DNA of 64,000 bases from VAZQ01 sp035293945 (GCA_035293945.1 DATGLV010000025.1:62001-126000), one strand, 5' to 3'. Positions 17,495 to 25,950 are shown, counted from the first letter of the stretch. The notes: generated by a model from the letters alone, not told the origin. Made by a program: numbers and translations.

Positions 17495-18598
17495 CTACGC
17501 CGCACCCGACCCGGCGCGCTCGCGCAGCCGATAAAACTGGATCGTCTTCACCGCCGTGTCCGATTTGAGCCTGGCAAACCGCGCGCCCCATATTTCGAGA
17601 TCATCGAGCTTGCCGTCCTTGACCCCCGCCTTCAAGGACAGCAGCTCTTTTGCGTCGTTCCAGGAAAGGCCCATCGCCTTGGCCAAGACCAGGATATGGT
17701 CGACCGCAGCGTCCGTGAATGCGCGCTCGATGAGACCAACCGGAAGATTGCTCAAAAGGGACAGTGCGATCGTCGTTTCGTCGAATTTTCCGCCGCGGGC
17801 AAACTCGATCAAAGTGGTCACAGACAGGCCGCCGTATTTGTAGAGGGAGCGAACCGCCGCCTCGGCCGCCGCGTATTCCGGCGAGCGGCGCCGGGTTTCG
17901 GCCTGGAATTGCTCGGAAGCCTTTGCAATCATGTTCCGGATCAGGCTCTCCTTATCCCTGTCTGCCGCTTTGAGCCGCGATCGCACGCTTTCAGAGGCGG
18001 TCGCGAACAATCGCAGGAGATGTGGGCGGGGAATCTCTTGCCGTTCCCAGATGCGAACCGCGAGATCTCCATCCGCTTCCGATCTCTCGACCAGCGTCGC
18101 GTAGCCGTGCTCGGAGAATTTTGCGCTTCGATTGCTCGCGGTCGAGAGCGCGACCTCGCGGTTGCCGCGTTCGACCAGAACATCGGTGACGCTTTCGGTG
18201 AGGCCGGGACGCCGGGAAATTGCCAGGAGGTGCTCCTGGCTCTTGGTCTTAGCGCCTTCGACAAGCGTCGCCACATCGAGCTGCGCCGCCCCGCTCAGGA
18301 CCGGCTCCGCCACCCTGATCTCATCATCGAGTGCCAATTCGCGCAGCACCTTGGGGGGCGCCGCGGCGATCGCCGCAAGCCTCAACCCGAAGGTCGCGCG
18401 GGCCGAGGCATCGATCTCGCGGGCGAGGCAGCTCATCACCTCGTCGAACAGCGCCACCTGATCCCCGGAGAATCGGGCGCTGCCGGACACGAACAGGTCG
18501 GTCACGCGCCGTAGCGCCTCGGCGCGACTGCCGATGTCCTTGCTGGCGATCAGCTCCTCGAGCTGATCCATCGCGCTTGCAGGTCGGGCGCTCATCAT
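17495..18598 (-). CDS. DUF2336 family protein
   Basis: 367 aa, mostly alpha-helical, lacking signal peptide and membrane segments. It matches DUF2336 (a HEAT-like repeat protein common in Alphaproteobacteria): FGLRLAAIAAAPPKVLRELALDD followed by repeated ~36-residue helical pairs, and a C-terminal region ending in KTIQFYRLRER. The function is not established. The open frame runs upstream to 19219, but that part is antisense-frame noise from the EAL protein gene; the MM start at 18598 is where similarity begins. It lies just downstream of the PAS-GGDEF-EAL gene on the same strand (53-nt gap), so the two may be co-transcribed. Confidence 0.8.
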   Translation of the reverse strand: MMSARPASAMDQLEELIASKDIGSRAEALRRVTDLFVSGSARFSGDQVALFDEVMSCLAREIDASARATFGLRLAAIAAAPPKVLRELALDDEIRVAEPVLSGAAQLDVATLVEGAKTKSQEHLLAISRRPGLTESVTDVLVERGNREVALSTASNRSAKFSEHGYATLVERSEADGDLAVRIWERQEIPRPHLLRLFATASESVRSRLKAADRDKESLIRNMIAKASEQFQAETRRRSPEYAAAEAAVRSLYKYGGLSVTTLIEFARGGKFDETTIALSLLSNLPVGLIERAFTDAAVDHILVLAKAMGLSWNDAKELLSLKAGVKDGKLDDLEIWGARFARLKSDTAVKTIQFYRLRERAGSGAA

Positions 18599-18651
18599 GC
18601 TCGCTTCAGCACTGCGTTTCTGCGGGGCGCATCGGCATGCATCCACATCCG

Positions 18652-20886
18652 TTATGCGGCGCTCGCCGCCGGGAGGAAGCTGACGGTCTCGAAGCTCAGA
18701 TGCGAGAACGGGCGCGCCGTCCCGAACAGGTGACCCTGGACCATGTCGACACCCAGCGAGGAAAGCAGATCGAACTGCTCTTGGGTCTCCACTCCTTCGG
18801 CAGTGATGGCGATGCCGAGACCGCGTCCGAGCGCCAGAACCGAGCAAATGATGGCCCGGCATTCGGGCCGCTTCATCAGGTCGCGCACGAAGCTCTGGTC
18901 GATCTTGATCTTGTCGAAAGGGAACATCGTCAAATAGCTCAGCGACGAGTAACCGGTGCCGAAATCGTCGAGCGCGATGGAGATGCCGAGATTCTTCAGC
19001 TGGCGAACCATGGGAAGAATATCGGCGTGGCTTTCGATCAGGACCGATTCGGTGATTTCCAGCTCGAGACGCTCCGGCGGAAGCCCGGATTCGACGAGCG
19101 TGCAGATGACGACGTCGATCAGGTTGATCTTTTTGAACTGCATCGGTGAAAGGTTGACCGCCACTTTGACGCACGCCGGCCATTTCGCGGCATCCGCGCA
19201 GGCCCTTTGAATGACCCACTCGCCGAGCCGGGCGATGAGGCCGCTCTCCTCGGCCAGGGGCACGAACTCGCCTGGTGGAATCCTGCCGCGCAGCGGATGT
19301 TGCCAGCGCACCAGTGCTTCAGCGCCGCAGGGCTGGCCGGTCCGGACATCGATCACGAGCTGGTAGTGCAGTTCCAACTCGTCGCCCACGATCGCGCTGC
19401 GCAGATCGTGCACCAATTCGTGGCGGGCATCGGCCTCGACCGTCATCTGTGCATCGAAGAAACGATAGCCGTCGCGCCCGGCGGACTTCTGCCGGTAGAG
19501 CGCGAGATCTGCCTGCTTCATCAGCTCGTTCGGCTCGACTCCATCGATTGGCGCCAGCGCAATTCCGATGCTGGTCCCGACGACCACTTTGGAACCATCG
19601 ATGTCGCACGGCTCGGAAATCTTTGAAAGTATTCGTTCCGCCAGCGCCGCGGCTTCGCGGCGACCGTCGGCCGCAATCGGCTGCAGGATCGCGAACTCGT
19701 CGCCCCCGAGCCGGGCCAGGACCTCACCCTCGCGGAGCACCGACTTGAGCCGCCGCGCAGTATCTTTGAGCAGCGCGTCGCCGGCTGGATGTCCGAGCGA
19801 GTCGTTCACATCCTTGAACCGGTCAAGGTCGAGCATGAACACGGCGAAGGTTTCGCCATGCTGACGCAGGCGCGCGCCTGCAGCCTCGGTTCTCTCGAGA
19901 AACAGCGCCCGGTTGGGCAGGCCGGTCAAAAGGTCGTGGTGCGCCATGTAGCGAACCCGCTCGTCGGCGCGGGCACGCTCGGTGACGTCGATGATGGCGG
20001 AGAGCCACGCGGGGCGCCCCTCGTGAACGAGAACACGGCTGTAGACGGTCACCAGGATCAGATTGCCGTCGGCCTTGAGATGACGCCAGGTGATCCCGTC
20101 CTGGGCAAAATCCCCGCGTTTGAGAAAATGATTGAACTTCTCGTGGTCCTCGGCCGGGCGCACATCGAAGGTGGTCAGCTGCAGGAATTCCTCACGACTG
20201 TATCCGTAGTGCGCAATGGCCGCATTGTTGACTGCGAGAAATCGGTTGGTCTCCCGATCGATGACCCACATGGGGATCGGGTTTTCGTCGAACAGAAGCC
20301 GCGAGGACTCCTCGCGGCGCTTGAGGTCGGTGATGTCGATGCGGATGCCGATGCTGCCGCCGCCCTCGATGCGGCGCTCCTCGAGTCGCACCCAGCGGTC
20401 GCCGGCGATATGCTGCTCGCAGGAGCTCTGAAAGCCGTCGTGCTGCGCAAGACGGTCGGCGAGCCAAGCCTCTTCGCGGCCAATCGCATCGAGATAGTGC
20501 CCGCGCTCAACACCGGCACGGACGGAATCGGCGAAGCTCGCGCCGACCGCGATCTTGTCGAGCGCGGTGTTGTACAGATCCGCAAACCGGCGGTTCCAAC
20601 GGACGTATCGCCCCTTGGCATCAAGGATGACGAGGCCCTCGGGCACGATATCGAAGGCTTCCACCAGCTGGATGTGGGCGCGCTCGATCTCCTCCGCCAT
20701 CAGGCGGAGCGAGCGGTCAGTGCGCTGGCGGTCGCGCTCAGCCTCCTCATAGGCCGCAACCACCAACTTGGCGAGCACATCGAGATCGACTGCGCCGGAA
20801 GCCAAAGTGGCCTTCGCGAGTTGTCGTTCAAAGAGCTTGCGCACGATCACATCCAGATTTTTTCCGAGCGGTGGCACCACGCGCAT
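18652..20886 (-). CDS. PAS-PAS-GGDEF-EAL cyclic-di-GMP signalling protein
   Basis: About 744 aa, cytoplasmic. Order: helical N-terminus, PAS domain (~60-190), a second PAS (~200-310, with FDENPIPMWVIDRETNRFLAVN split across it), GGDEF (~320-480) with intact GGDEF motif near 394, and EAL (~495-740). The EAL domain keeps EALVRW near 523, LEITES, DDFGTGYSSL, KIDQSF and AEGVET, so it is likely an active phosphodiesterase; the GGDEF could be active too. The frame is open to an ATG at 21063, giving 803 aa, but domain similarity does not need that part. Neither start has a strong ribosome site. Confidence 0.88.
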   Translation of the reverse strand: MRVVPPLGKNLDVIVRKLFERQLAKATLASGAVDLDVLAKLVVAAYEEAERDRQRTDRSLRLMAEEIERAHIQLVEAFDIVPEGLVILDAKGRYVRWNRRFADLYNTALDKIAVGASFADSVRAGVERGHYLDAIGREEAWLADRLAQHDGFQSSCEQHIAGDRWVRLEERRIEGGGSIGIRIDITDLKRREESSRLLFDENPIPMWVIDRETNRFLAVNNAAIAHYGYSREEFLQLTTFDVRPAEDHEKFNHFLKRGDFAQDGITWRHLKADGNLILVTVYSRVLVHEGRPAWLSAIIDVTERARADERVRYMAHHDLLTGLPNRALFLERTEAAGARLRQHGETFAVFMLDLDRFKDVNDSLGHPAGDALLKDTARRLKSVLREGEVLARLGGDEFAILQPIAADGRREAAALAERILSKISEPCDIDGSKVVVGTSIGIALAPIDGVEPNELMKQADLALYRQKSAGRDGYRFFDAQMTVEADARHELVHDLRSAIVGDELELHYQLVIDVRTGQPCGAEALVRWQHPLRGRIPPGEFVPLAEESGLIARLGEWVIQRACADAAKWPACVKVAVNLSPMQFKKINLIDVVICTLVESGLPPERLELEITESVLIESHADILPMVRQLKNLGISIALDDFGTGYSSLSYLTMFPFDKIKIDQSFVRDLMKRPECRAIICSVLALGRGLGIAITAEGVETQEQFDLLSSLGVDMVQGHLFGTARPFSHLSFETVSFLPAASAA

Positions 20887-21234
20887 GCGGCGTCGGGCTG
20901 ATCGCGCGTGAATTTCGAAGAGAGCTTCCGGGCATGGTGTGACGGGGAGAACCCAGTCCGATTTGAGCGAAGGCAGCGGCTGCACCAGGCCGGGTCGCTG
21001 GCCATTGAGTTTCGTGCATTCTGTGCCCCGGGAGTGATCGGCCCACCATCCGCTCGGTGACATGCTACCGAAACAACATTTCCCGCGAGCTAAGCGGGAT
21101 GATTAGCGGAGTGTAAAACCGGGACTGAAGTCTCCCGGCTCCACAGCCATCTGCCTGGTGCTTTTACGGGCAGCTTGAAAGCTTGCGCGCGCTTCTGTCA
21201 TATGCGTCGCGATCTTGAACGGTTCGAGGAAGAC
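20887..21234. other. divergent intergenic region
   Basis: About 348 nt between the GGDEF-EAL protein (leftward) and the PanB-like gene (rightward). If the signalling gene starts at 21063 the leftward part is coding. I see no RNA gene or strong hairpin; it presumably holds both promoters. Confidence 0.4.
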
Positions 21235-22044
21235 ATGCCTGATCCAGTCACCATCCCGGCACTGCAGAAGATGAAGCGCGAAGGCAAGAAATGCGTCGGC
21301 GTCGTTGCCTGGGACTATCAGATCGCACGCATCGCCGATCGCGCCGGGGTCGATTTCGTCTCGGTCGGGGATTCGGTCGGGGTCAACCTCTGGGGCCATG
21401 CCAATCCGCTCGAGGTCACGCTCGAGGAAATGCTCATCTGCTGCAAGGCGGTCCGCCGGGGGGTCACCCGCGCGCTGGTGAGTTGCGATGTGCCATTCGG
21501 GCCGGTGCAACAGGGAGTTGATGCGGCGCTTGCTGCGGCCATCCGGCTGGTCAAGGAAGGCGGCGCAGACATGCTCAAGCTCGACGGTGCCGCGGAGTTC
21601 CCCGAAGCCGTGCGCGCGCTGACGCGAGCAGGCATCCCGGTCTTCGCCCAGTTCGGCCTGACACCGCAGACCGCGATGAAATATGGCATCCCCTACAGCG
21701 CCCAGGCGAGCGCCGGCGCACAGGCGACCGCCGAAATGACCGAGAAGCTGGTCGCGGAGGCGAAGATGCTGGAGGAGGCCGGTGCCGCCTGCCTCGATTT
21801 CACCAATTCCGGCCCGGTTGCGGGTGCGGCCGTCGTGAAGGCGGTGAAGATCCCGGTGATCGGCGGCTTCGGCGGCGGCCCCTGGCTCGATGGACGCGTG
21901 CGCATGGCCCACACCGCGATCGGCTACGCAGAGAAATGGATCGATTCCAAGACCGAGACCTATTTCAACGGTGCCAAGAGCGCGCTTGAAGCATTCACCG
22001 CGCTGATCGCCGACGCGCGCGCCGGCCGCCAGATCAAAGGTTAG
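21235..22044 (+). CDS. PanB-like (ketopantoate hydroxymethyltransferase superfamily) protein, divergent
   Basis: 269 aa, PEP mutase/PanB-type TIM barrel. The segment VGDSVGVNLWGH, CDVPFG and ADMLKLDG match the D45, D84 and K112 regions of E. coli PanB. However, the His of the GHLGLTPQ motif is replaced (FAQFGLTPQ), the Glu after the Lys is Asp, and the catalytic Glu of LECVP is absent (CLDFTNSGP). So it probably catalyses a related aldol or lyase reaction rather than pantothenate synthesis. AGGA lies 5 nt before ATG 21235. No panC or panD is nearby; a hydrolase gene follows after a repeat element. Confidence 0.75.
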   Translation: MPDPVTIPALQKMKREGKKCVGVVAWDYQIARIADRAGVDFVSVGDSVGVNLWGHANPLEVTLEEMLICCKAVRRGVTRALVSCDVPFGPVQQGVDAALAAAIRLVKEGGADMLKLDGAAEFPEAVRALTRAGIPVFAQFGLTPQTAMKYGIPYSAQASAGAQATAEMTEKLVAEAKMLEEAGAACLDFTNSGPVAGAAVVKAVKIPVIGGFGGGPWLDGRVRMAHTAIGYAEKWIDSKTETYFNGAKSALEAFTALIADARAGRQIKG

Positions 22045-22114
22045 CGCATGTTCCGGGAAGCATGCCCTTGCGAAAGCGAGGGTGGTCACCGGCTTTCGGA
22101 CAAGAACCTGCGCC
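22045..22114. repeat. dispersed intergenic repeat, copy 1 (GCATG...GCGAGGGTGG family)
   Basis: Starts right after the PanB-like stop codon. It shares TGCCCTTGCGAAAGCGAGGG and the following CACCGGC-TTTCGGA with the copies at 32406-32475 and 34424-34516, but its terminal inverted ends are degenerate. Family resembles the AGCATGATC palindromes of Rhizobiales. Confidence 0.65.
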
Positions 22115-22132
22115 AACGAAAAAAGGCTGATC

Positions 22133-22993
22133 ATGGCGACCGCGATCATCGATGGAATATCGACACGCTACGAAGTCCTGGGCTCCGGACCGCCGCTGCT
22201 GATGTACGCGCCGGCGGGATTCGATGCGAGCTTGGACAAATGGGCCAGCCAGGGCGTCTACGCCAAGACCAAGCTGATCGATCACCTGCAGAAGGAATTT
22301 TCCTGCATCATCTTCGACCGGCGCGAGTGCGGCCAGTCGGGCGGCCGTGTCGAGCGCGTGAAATGGGCGGATTACGTGGCGCAGGGCAAAGGCCTGCTCG
22401 ACCATCTCAAGATCGACCGCGCCCATATCATGGGCGGCTGCATGGGCTGCTGCCCGGTCGCGGCCTTCGGCGTCGCCTATCCGCAGGCAACGCTGAGCAT
22501 GGTCCTGTTTTGGCCTGTGGGCGGCGCGAAATATCGGCTTTCAAGCCATCAGCGCTTTGCCGAGCATCTGGCCTTCGTGCAGCAGAACGGGCTAGCCGCG
22601 GTCGTCGCGCTGGTGGAGAAGGACGGCAAGGCCTTCGGCGCCGATCCGCGCGGCGGGCCGTGGGCGTCGGTCATCAAGCACGACCGCGCCTTTGCGGAAA
22701 GCTACGCAAGGGCGAGCCTCGACCAGTACAAGCTCATCGTCGCCGGCATGGCGCGCGGCCTGTTCGATCGCGACACGGCGCCGGGCGCCGAGCCCGAAGA
22801 CCTGATGCGCCTCGATATTCCGGCTCTGGTCGTGCCGGGCCGCGATGCCGCGCACGCGACCTCAGCGGCACGCTATCTGGAAGAATGCCTGCCGCGCGCC
22901 GAATATTGGGATGTGCCGGTGGCGGAACAGACCGAGGCGACGACGCCGGCGCGGGTGCTGGAGTTCTTGAGGAAGGCGGCGGCGCATTCGTAG
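22133..22993 (+). CDS. alpha/beta hydrolase
   Basis: 286 aa. MYAPAGFDASLDKW at the oxyanion region, FDRRECGQSGGR, then MGGCMGCCPVAAFG at the nucleophile elbow: here the usual Ser of GxSxG is Cys (G-G-C-M-G), which would make it a Cys-type nucleophile like dienelactone hydrolase or leave it non-hydrolytic. VVPGRDAAHA supplies the Asp region. The start at 22133 is preceded by GGCTGATC without a strong ribosome site; the open frame back to 22082 overlaps the repeat element. Probably co-transcribed with the PanB-like gene. Confidence 0.82.
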   Translation: MATAIIDGISTRYEVLGSGPPLLMYAPAGFDASLDKWASQGVYAKTKLIDHLQKEFSCIIFDRRECGQSGGRVERVKWADYVAQGKGLLDHLKIDRAHIMGGCMGCCPVAAFGVAYPQATLSMVLFWPVGGAKYRLSSHQRFAEHLAFVQQNGLAAVVALVEKDGKAFGADPRGGPWASVIKHDRAFAESYARASLDQYKLIVAGMARGLFDRDTAPGAEPEDLMRLDIPALVVPGRDAAHATSAARYLEECLPRAEYWDVPVAEQTEATTPARVLEFLRKAAAHS

Positions 22994-23003
22994 GATAGGT
23001 CTC

Positions 23004-23294
23004 TCACATCCCATTCCAAGATCGCCGCGAAGCATGCCGAATATGCAACACGGTGACGGTATCGCTGCTGACAGTGTAGAAAATCTTGAATGGGTACCGT
23101 ACGAGAGGCACAACACGAACGGATGGGCGTTGCGGAAGCCGCAGCGAACTCTCCGGCATCACCGCAATTCGTGCGACCGTCGCGCGGATATAAGTTTCAA
23201 GCGCGACCGCAACCGCATCACCGAAGACGTCGCGGCTTCGTGAGCCAATTCGTGCAAGGTCGGCAATCGCACGGGGCGCATATTCGATTTTCAT
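23004..23294 (-). CDS. ParE/RelE-family toxin
   Basis: 96 aa, the size and pattern of the ParE/RelE fold: MKIEYAPRAIADLARIGSRS at the N-terminus, RLPQRPSVRVVPLVRYPFKIFYTV in the core strands (split), and VLHIRHASRRSW at the C-terminus, typical of plasmid-stabilisation toxins. Members poison DNA gyrase or cleave mRNA at ribosomes. Its ATG overlaps the antitoxin stop codon by 4 nt, the usual toxin-antitoxin arrangement with the antitoxin translated first. Confidence 0.88.
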   Translation of the reverse strand: MKIEYAPRAIADLARIGSRSRDVFGDAVAVALETYIRATVARIAVMPESSLRLPQRPSVRVVPLVRYPFKIFYTVSSDTVTVLHIRHASRRSWNGM

Positions 23295-23521
23295 GCACCG
23301 CGAAATTTCGCGAAGGCCGCTTCGATCTCTTCCTTGCTCGCCAATTCTCCGCGCGCCACCTGCCCGAGAGCCTCATCAATGGCGGACAGTTCCTCGGGAG
23401 AGGCGTGATACACGCCCGTCCGCCGCGCTTCGATCTCGCGCGCGTACTCCGCAAGCTCCTCCTGGTCTTCTTCGGGCCAGGACTCCACCCGTTCAAATAA
23501 CTTTCGAGAGGTCGATGTCAT
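23291..23521 (-). CDS. antitoxin of the ParE/RelE module
   Basis: 76 aa, highly charged and Glu-rich (EEDQEELAEYAREIEARR), without a recognisable DNA-binding fold at the N-terminus beyond a short helix. The C-terminal half (IDEALGQVARGELASKEEIEAAFAKFRG) is typical of the toxin-wrapping part of ParD/RelB-like antitoxins. It starts 4 nt after the end of a broken Phd-type antitoxin reading frame, so the module may be transcribed from the old phd promoter. Confidence 0.85.
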   Translation of the reverse strand: MTSTSRKLFERVESWPEEDQEELAEYAREIEARRTGVYHASPEELSAIDEALGQVARGELASKEEIEAAFAKFRGA

Positions 23522-23525
23522 AGCT

Positions 23526-23740
23526 CTAGCTTACCAGATCACGTGGCGACCGGAAAAGCCCGGTACCGAAACGGCGTGGATTGAACTCGATGTCCTCTGC
23601 GCCGGGCTGACCAAGGAGGTCTCGGATGTTCGGCTTTTTCCCCAATAGACGACGGTGATCACGACGGGTCCGCGGTCGGTCGCGCGCTTGGCCCGGCGGA
23701 TATGACGGTTGAGCTCGCGGCTCGAAATCCTAGAGGTCAT
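23526..23740 (-). pseudogene. broken Phd/YefM-type antitoxin gene
   Basis: From ATG 23740 the frame reads MTSRISSRELNRHIRRAK and on to GPVVIT, a clear Phd/YefM N-terminus. After that the expected block (the DRGRPAHVLLSIEEY-type segment) is missing and the frame shifts by one. The shifted frame continues RRLLGKKPNIRDLLGQPG, then AEDIEFNPRRFG and LFRSPRDLVS to TAG at 23528-23526, which is a typical Phd-family tail. So a deletion of about 45 nt that also broke the frame removed the middle. Unshifted translation ends at 23531 with an unrelated tail. No PIN-domain toxin partner is left beside it. Confidence 0.78.
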
Positions 23741-23759
23741 TCCCTCACCACCATTCTCG

Positions 23760-24152
23760 CTATCTCCCAAACACCTCGAGCCGCAGCGGCAGCATGGCGC
23801 CGAGCCAGGCGGCATGCGCGGTGTGATCGGCGAGATCATCGCCCGTTTCCGGATGCAGGAGCACGGCCAATCCGTCGCGATTGAGCATGAGCCAGGGCAG
23901 GAATTCGGTGAGCAACTCGCGCGGAAAGGCGATCTGGTACATCGACTGCGGATGCGGCCCGACCGGCGCATCGTGCCAGCGTCCAACAAGCGCATCGGGG
24001 AATAGTGCGGCCGCTTGCTCGCGCAGGCGCGCGGCGCGCTCGCGCGTTGCCGCATCGTAGTAGATGTGCGCGTGGTAATGGGTCACGCGCCCGCCGTCTT
24101 CGGTTGCAGCGGGCGCCGCAGCCGCAACAGTCTTTCGAGCGCTCCCGCTCAA
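23760..24152 (-). CDS. DOPA 4,5-dioxygenase family protein
   Basis: 130 aa. Family motifs are easy to see: THYHAHIYYDAATRERA at residues ~24-40, GRWHDAPVGPHPQSMYQIAF near 56-76, PWLMLNRDGLAVLLHPETGDDLADH and HAAWLG towards the end. His residues in these motifs are the probable metal ligands. Members cleave catecholic rings extradiolically (DOPA) or are of unknown substrate in bacteria. It opens the leftward catabolic block but faces no close partner; it may serve ring cleavage of a catechol made by the oxygenase upstream. Confidence 0.85.
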   Translation of the reverse strand: MSGSARKTVAAAAPAATEDGGRVTHYHAHIYYDAATRERAARLREQAAALFPDALVGRWHDAPVGPHPQSMYQIAFPRELLTEFLPWLMLNRDGLAVLLHPETGDDLADHTAHAAWLGAMLPLRLEVFGR

Positions 24153-24162
24153 GATCCGCTCC

Positions 24163-25239
24163 CTAAGCGGCGGCCGCCTTCTTACGATTGGCCTCGAGGC
24201 GGGAATCGACGAGCGCCACGATCGCGTCGATGACTGGGTGGCTCAAGCCCTTCTGCTTGGCGATGAGCTGAACGAGCTTGTCGGCGCGCTCGATATAGGG
24301 CGCACCATTCTGCAACGCGCGCGCCGCCGACGCCGGACGCGTGAGGCTCTCCGCGGCGGCAGCATATTTCTCGAACGGCACGAGGTCCTCCGGCTTGGCG
24401 CCGAGCTTGACACACAGGTCGAACACGAAATTGTAGACCGAGCGCGATGTCTCAATGTCGCTGTGCACGGCCTCCTGGGCGGTGCGCATGCCATCCTTGG
24501 TGACGCAGCGATAATTACCGGCGAGCAGCATCGCCCATTTGGCGAGCGGCACGAAAATCGAATCGTAGACCTTGAGCTTCACCGGAAGCTCGATCTTGCC
24601 GTCGCCCGTGTCGAAGCGGATGGCCTCGATCTCATCCTGCAGCTGCCGCAGCATGGCGGTCGATTTCTCGTCGGGAAAGCGCGCGACCTTGAAATTGGTC
24701 GGCAGCGTCACCTGCAGCACATTGACCTTCTCGTCAGGTGGACGGATCGCCTGCGGGTCCGGACTGTTGAGCGTGATGGTGGCAGGATCAAAGGAATCCC
24801 AGACGCTCGGATCCGTATAAGCGGGCTTGAGCGCATCGTAGTCGAGACCGGGAATGCGCTTCACATACGGCAGCGGCGGCATGTTCATGATCGACATGCA
24901 CGGCACCCGCGATTTCGCGACGGCATCGAGCAGCTCGCGCACGCCAGGCGAACGGTACTGCGGCTCCTGCATCGCCAGCCCGACCAGGTCGTAGTCTTTG
25001 GGATTGACCCCGCTCGCCCCTCCAGCGGTGACCGCGCCCGGAAGCTTGCGCGAGTCGAGGACCACCGGCTCCTTGCGCCCGCGCACCGGCAGGCGCACGC
25101 GGAAGCCCTCGGAATTGATGAGGTCGGCCTCGGCCGGCAGGCAAATCAGATGCAGCTTATGGCCGCCGAACAAGAGCTTGGAGGCGAGCAGCGAGCCATA
25201 GGATGCGCCCATGATCATGATCTTGTATGTGCCCGGCAT
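24163..25239 (-). CDS. PanE/ApbA-like ketopantoate reductase family protein
   Basis: 358 aa, longer than E. coli PanE (~300). The N-terminal Rossmann segment is YKIMIMGASYGSLLASKLL, in which the second Gly of GxGxxG is replaced (GASYGS). The C-terminal helical domain has KWAMLLAGNYRCVTKDGMRT, with Lys and Asn at the places used for catalysis and substrate binding. AGGAGGACATC precedes ATG 25239, an excellent ribosome site, so the frame open to 25929 is not coding upstream. Given its length and catabolic context it probably reduces a different 2-oxo acid; the genome's pantothenate genes are not here. Confidence 0.82.
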   Translation of the reverse strand: MPGTYKIMIMGASYGSLLASKLLFGGHKLHLICLPAEADLINSEGFRVRLPVRGRKEPVVLDSRKLPGAVTAGGASGVNPKDYDLVGLAMQEPQYRSPGVRELLDAVAKSRVPCMSIMNMPPLPYVKRIPGLDYDALKPAYTDPSVWDSFDPATITLNSPDPQAIRPPDEKVNVLQVTLPTNFKVARFPDEKSTAMLRQLQDEIEAIRFDTGDGKIELPVKLKVYDSIFVPLAKWAMLLAGNYRCVTKDGMRTAQEAVHSDIETSRSVYNFVFDLCVKLGAKPEDLVPFEKYAAAAESLTRPASAARALQNGAPYIERADKLVQLIAKQKGLSHPVIDAIVALVDSRLEANRKKAAAA

Positions 25240-25409
25240 GATGTCCTCCTCATTGACTGATGTTACGCGTGCCGATGATACGCGTGGATGCGCGGCGTCG
25301 AAGGCCGGAAGCCGCCGTTCAGGCGCGATGCTATTGGGCTCGCGGGCCGCTTGCAAACGCGAATATGCGCGATCTGCTCCGCCAACCCATACCGTAATGG
25401 CGTTGCTGC

Positions 25410-25829
25410 TTAAGGGTCGCCCGGCAGACCAAGCGCCGCGAGCGCCGCTTTGGCGACGATCACGTCCTGCTCGATCTTGGCGCCGCCGGCCGCAACCGCC
25501 CCGATGACCTCGCCGTTGACGGTGATCGGGAACCCGCCCGGCACGTTGGTGAAGTCGCCCATGCGGACCGCCATGCTGAGCGCATCGGCCTCCGGCGCAT
25601 ACCCGGTCGGCTGGCGCTGCGAGGCCGAGGTGATCGCCTTGCGCTTTGTGGTGACGATGGAGAAATGGCGCGCCCCGTCCATGGTGAGGAAGGCGATCAG
25701 CCGGCAGCCCTGGTCGACGACCGCGAGGCTCACCTTGCAGCCGAGCTCCTCGGCCTTGGCGACCCCGGCCTGCAGCATTTTCAGGCTTGCTTGATGCGTG
25801 AGGCGGTGGGTGGCGACGATCTCGGGCAT
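25410..25829 (-). CDS. HbpS/GlcG (DUF336) family protein
   Basis: About 139 aa. Typical features: LTHQASLKMLQAGVAKAEELG, VVDQGCRLIAFLTMDGA, then GGFPITVNGEVIGAVAAGGA and the conserved ending around D-x-x-x-A-K-A-A-L. Members bind haem or cobalamin or sit in glycolate and other organic-acid gene clusters without a settled biochemical role. The first ATG in frame (25895) lies in a repeat; the ATG at 25829 matches the usual family start. It lies 170 nt upstream of the PanE-like gene and is likely in the same transcript. Confidence 0.85.
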   Translation of the reverse strand: MPEIVATHRLTHQASLKMLQAGVAKAEELGCKVSLAVVDQGCRLIAFLTMDGARHFSIVTTKRKAITSASQRQPTGYAPEADALSMAVRMGDFTNVPGGFPITVNGEVIGAVAAGGAKIEQDVIVAKAALAALGLPGDP

Positions 25830-25866
25830 GGTTGAGGTCCAGTTGCGATGGGCTGGCTTCTTCCTT

Positions 25867-25942
25867 GTCCCGGGCTTGACCCGGGACCGTTCCAAACGCC
25901 GAAGCCTCTAACGGTCCCGGCTCAAGCAAGGCCGGTACAAGT
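25867..25942. repeat. dispersed palindromic repeat (CGGGCTTGACCCGGGACCG family)
   Basis: CCCGGGCTTGACCCGGG forms a hairpin and is followed by ACCGTTCC ... AACGGTCCCGGCTCAAG, an inverted pairing. The right arm, AACGGTCCCGGCTCAAGCAA, recurs at 33692-33725 beside another solute-binding protein gene. Confidence 0.6.
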
Positions 25943-25950
25943 AAGATTGC

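Noticed and set aside
18599..19219. Upstream extension of the DUF2336 frame
   Set aside because: This part overlaps the EAL domain coding sequence on the same strand in another frame and has no DUF2336 similarity.
21235..22044. Naming the gene panB
   Set aside because: Two catalytic positions differ and no other pantothenate gene is near.
24238..25260. 340-aa rightward open frame across the PanE-like gene
   Set aside because: Antisense shadow; composition lacks the pattern of a folded protein.
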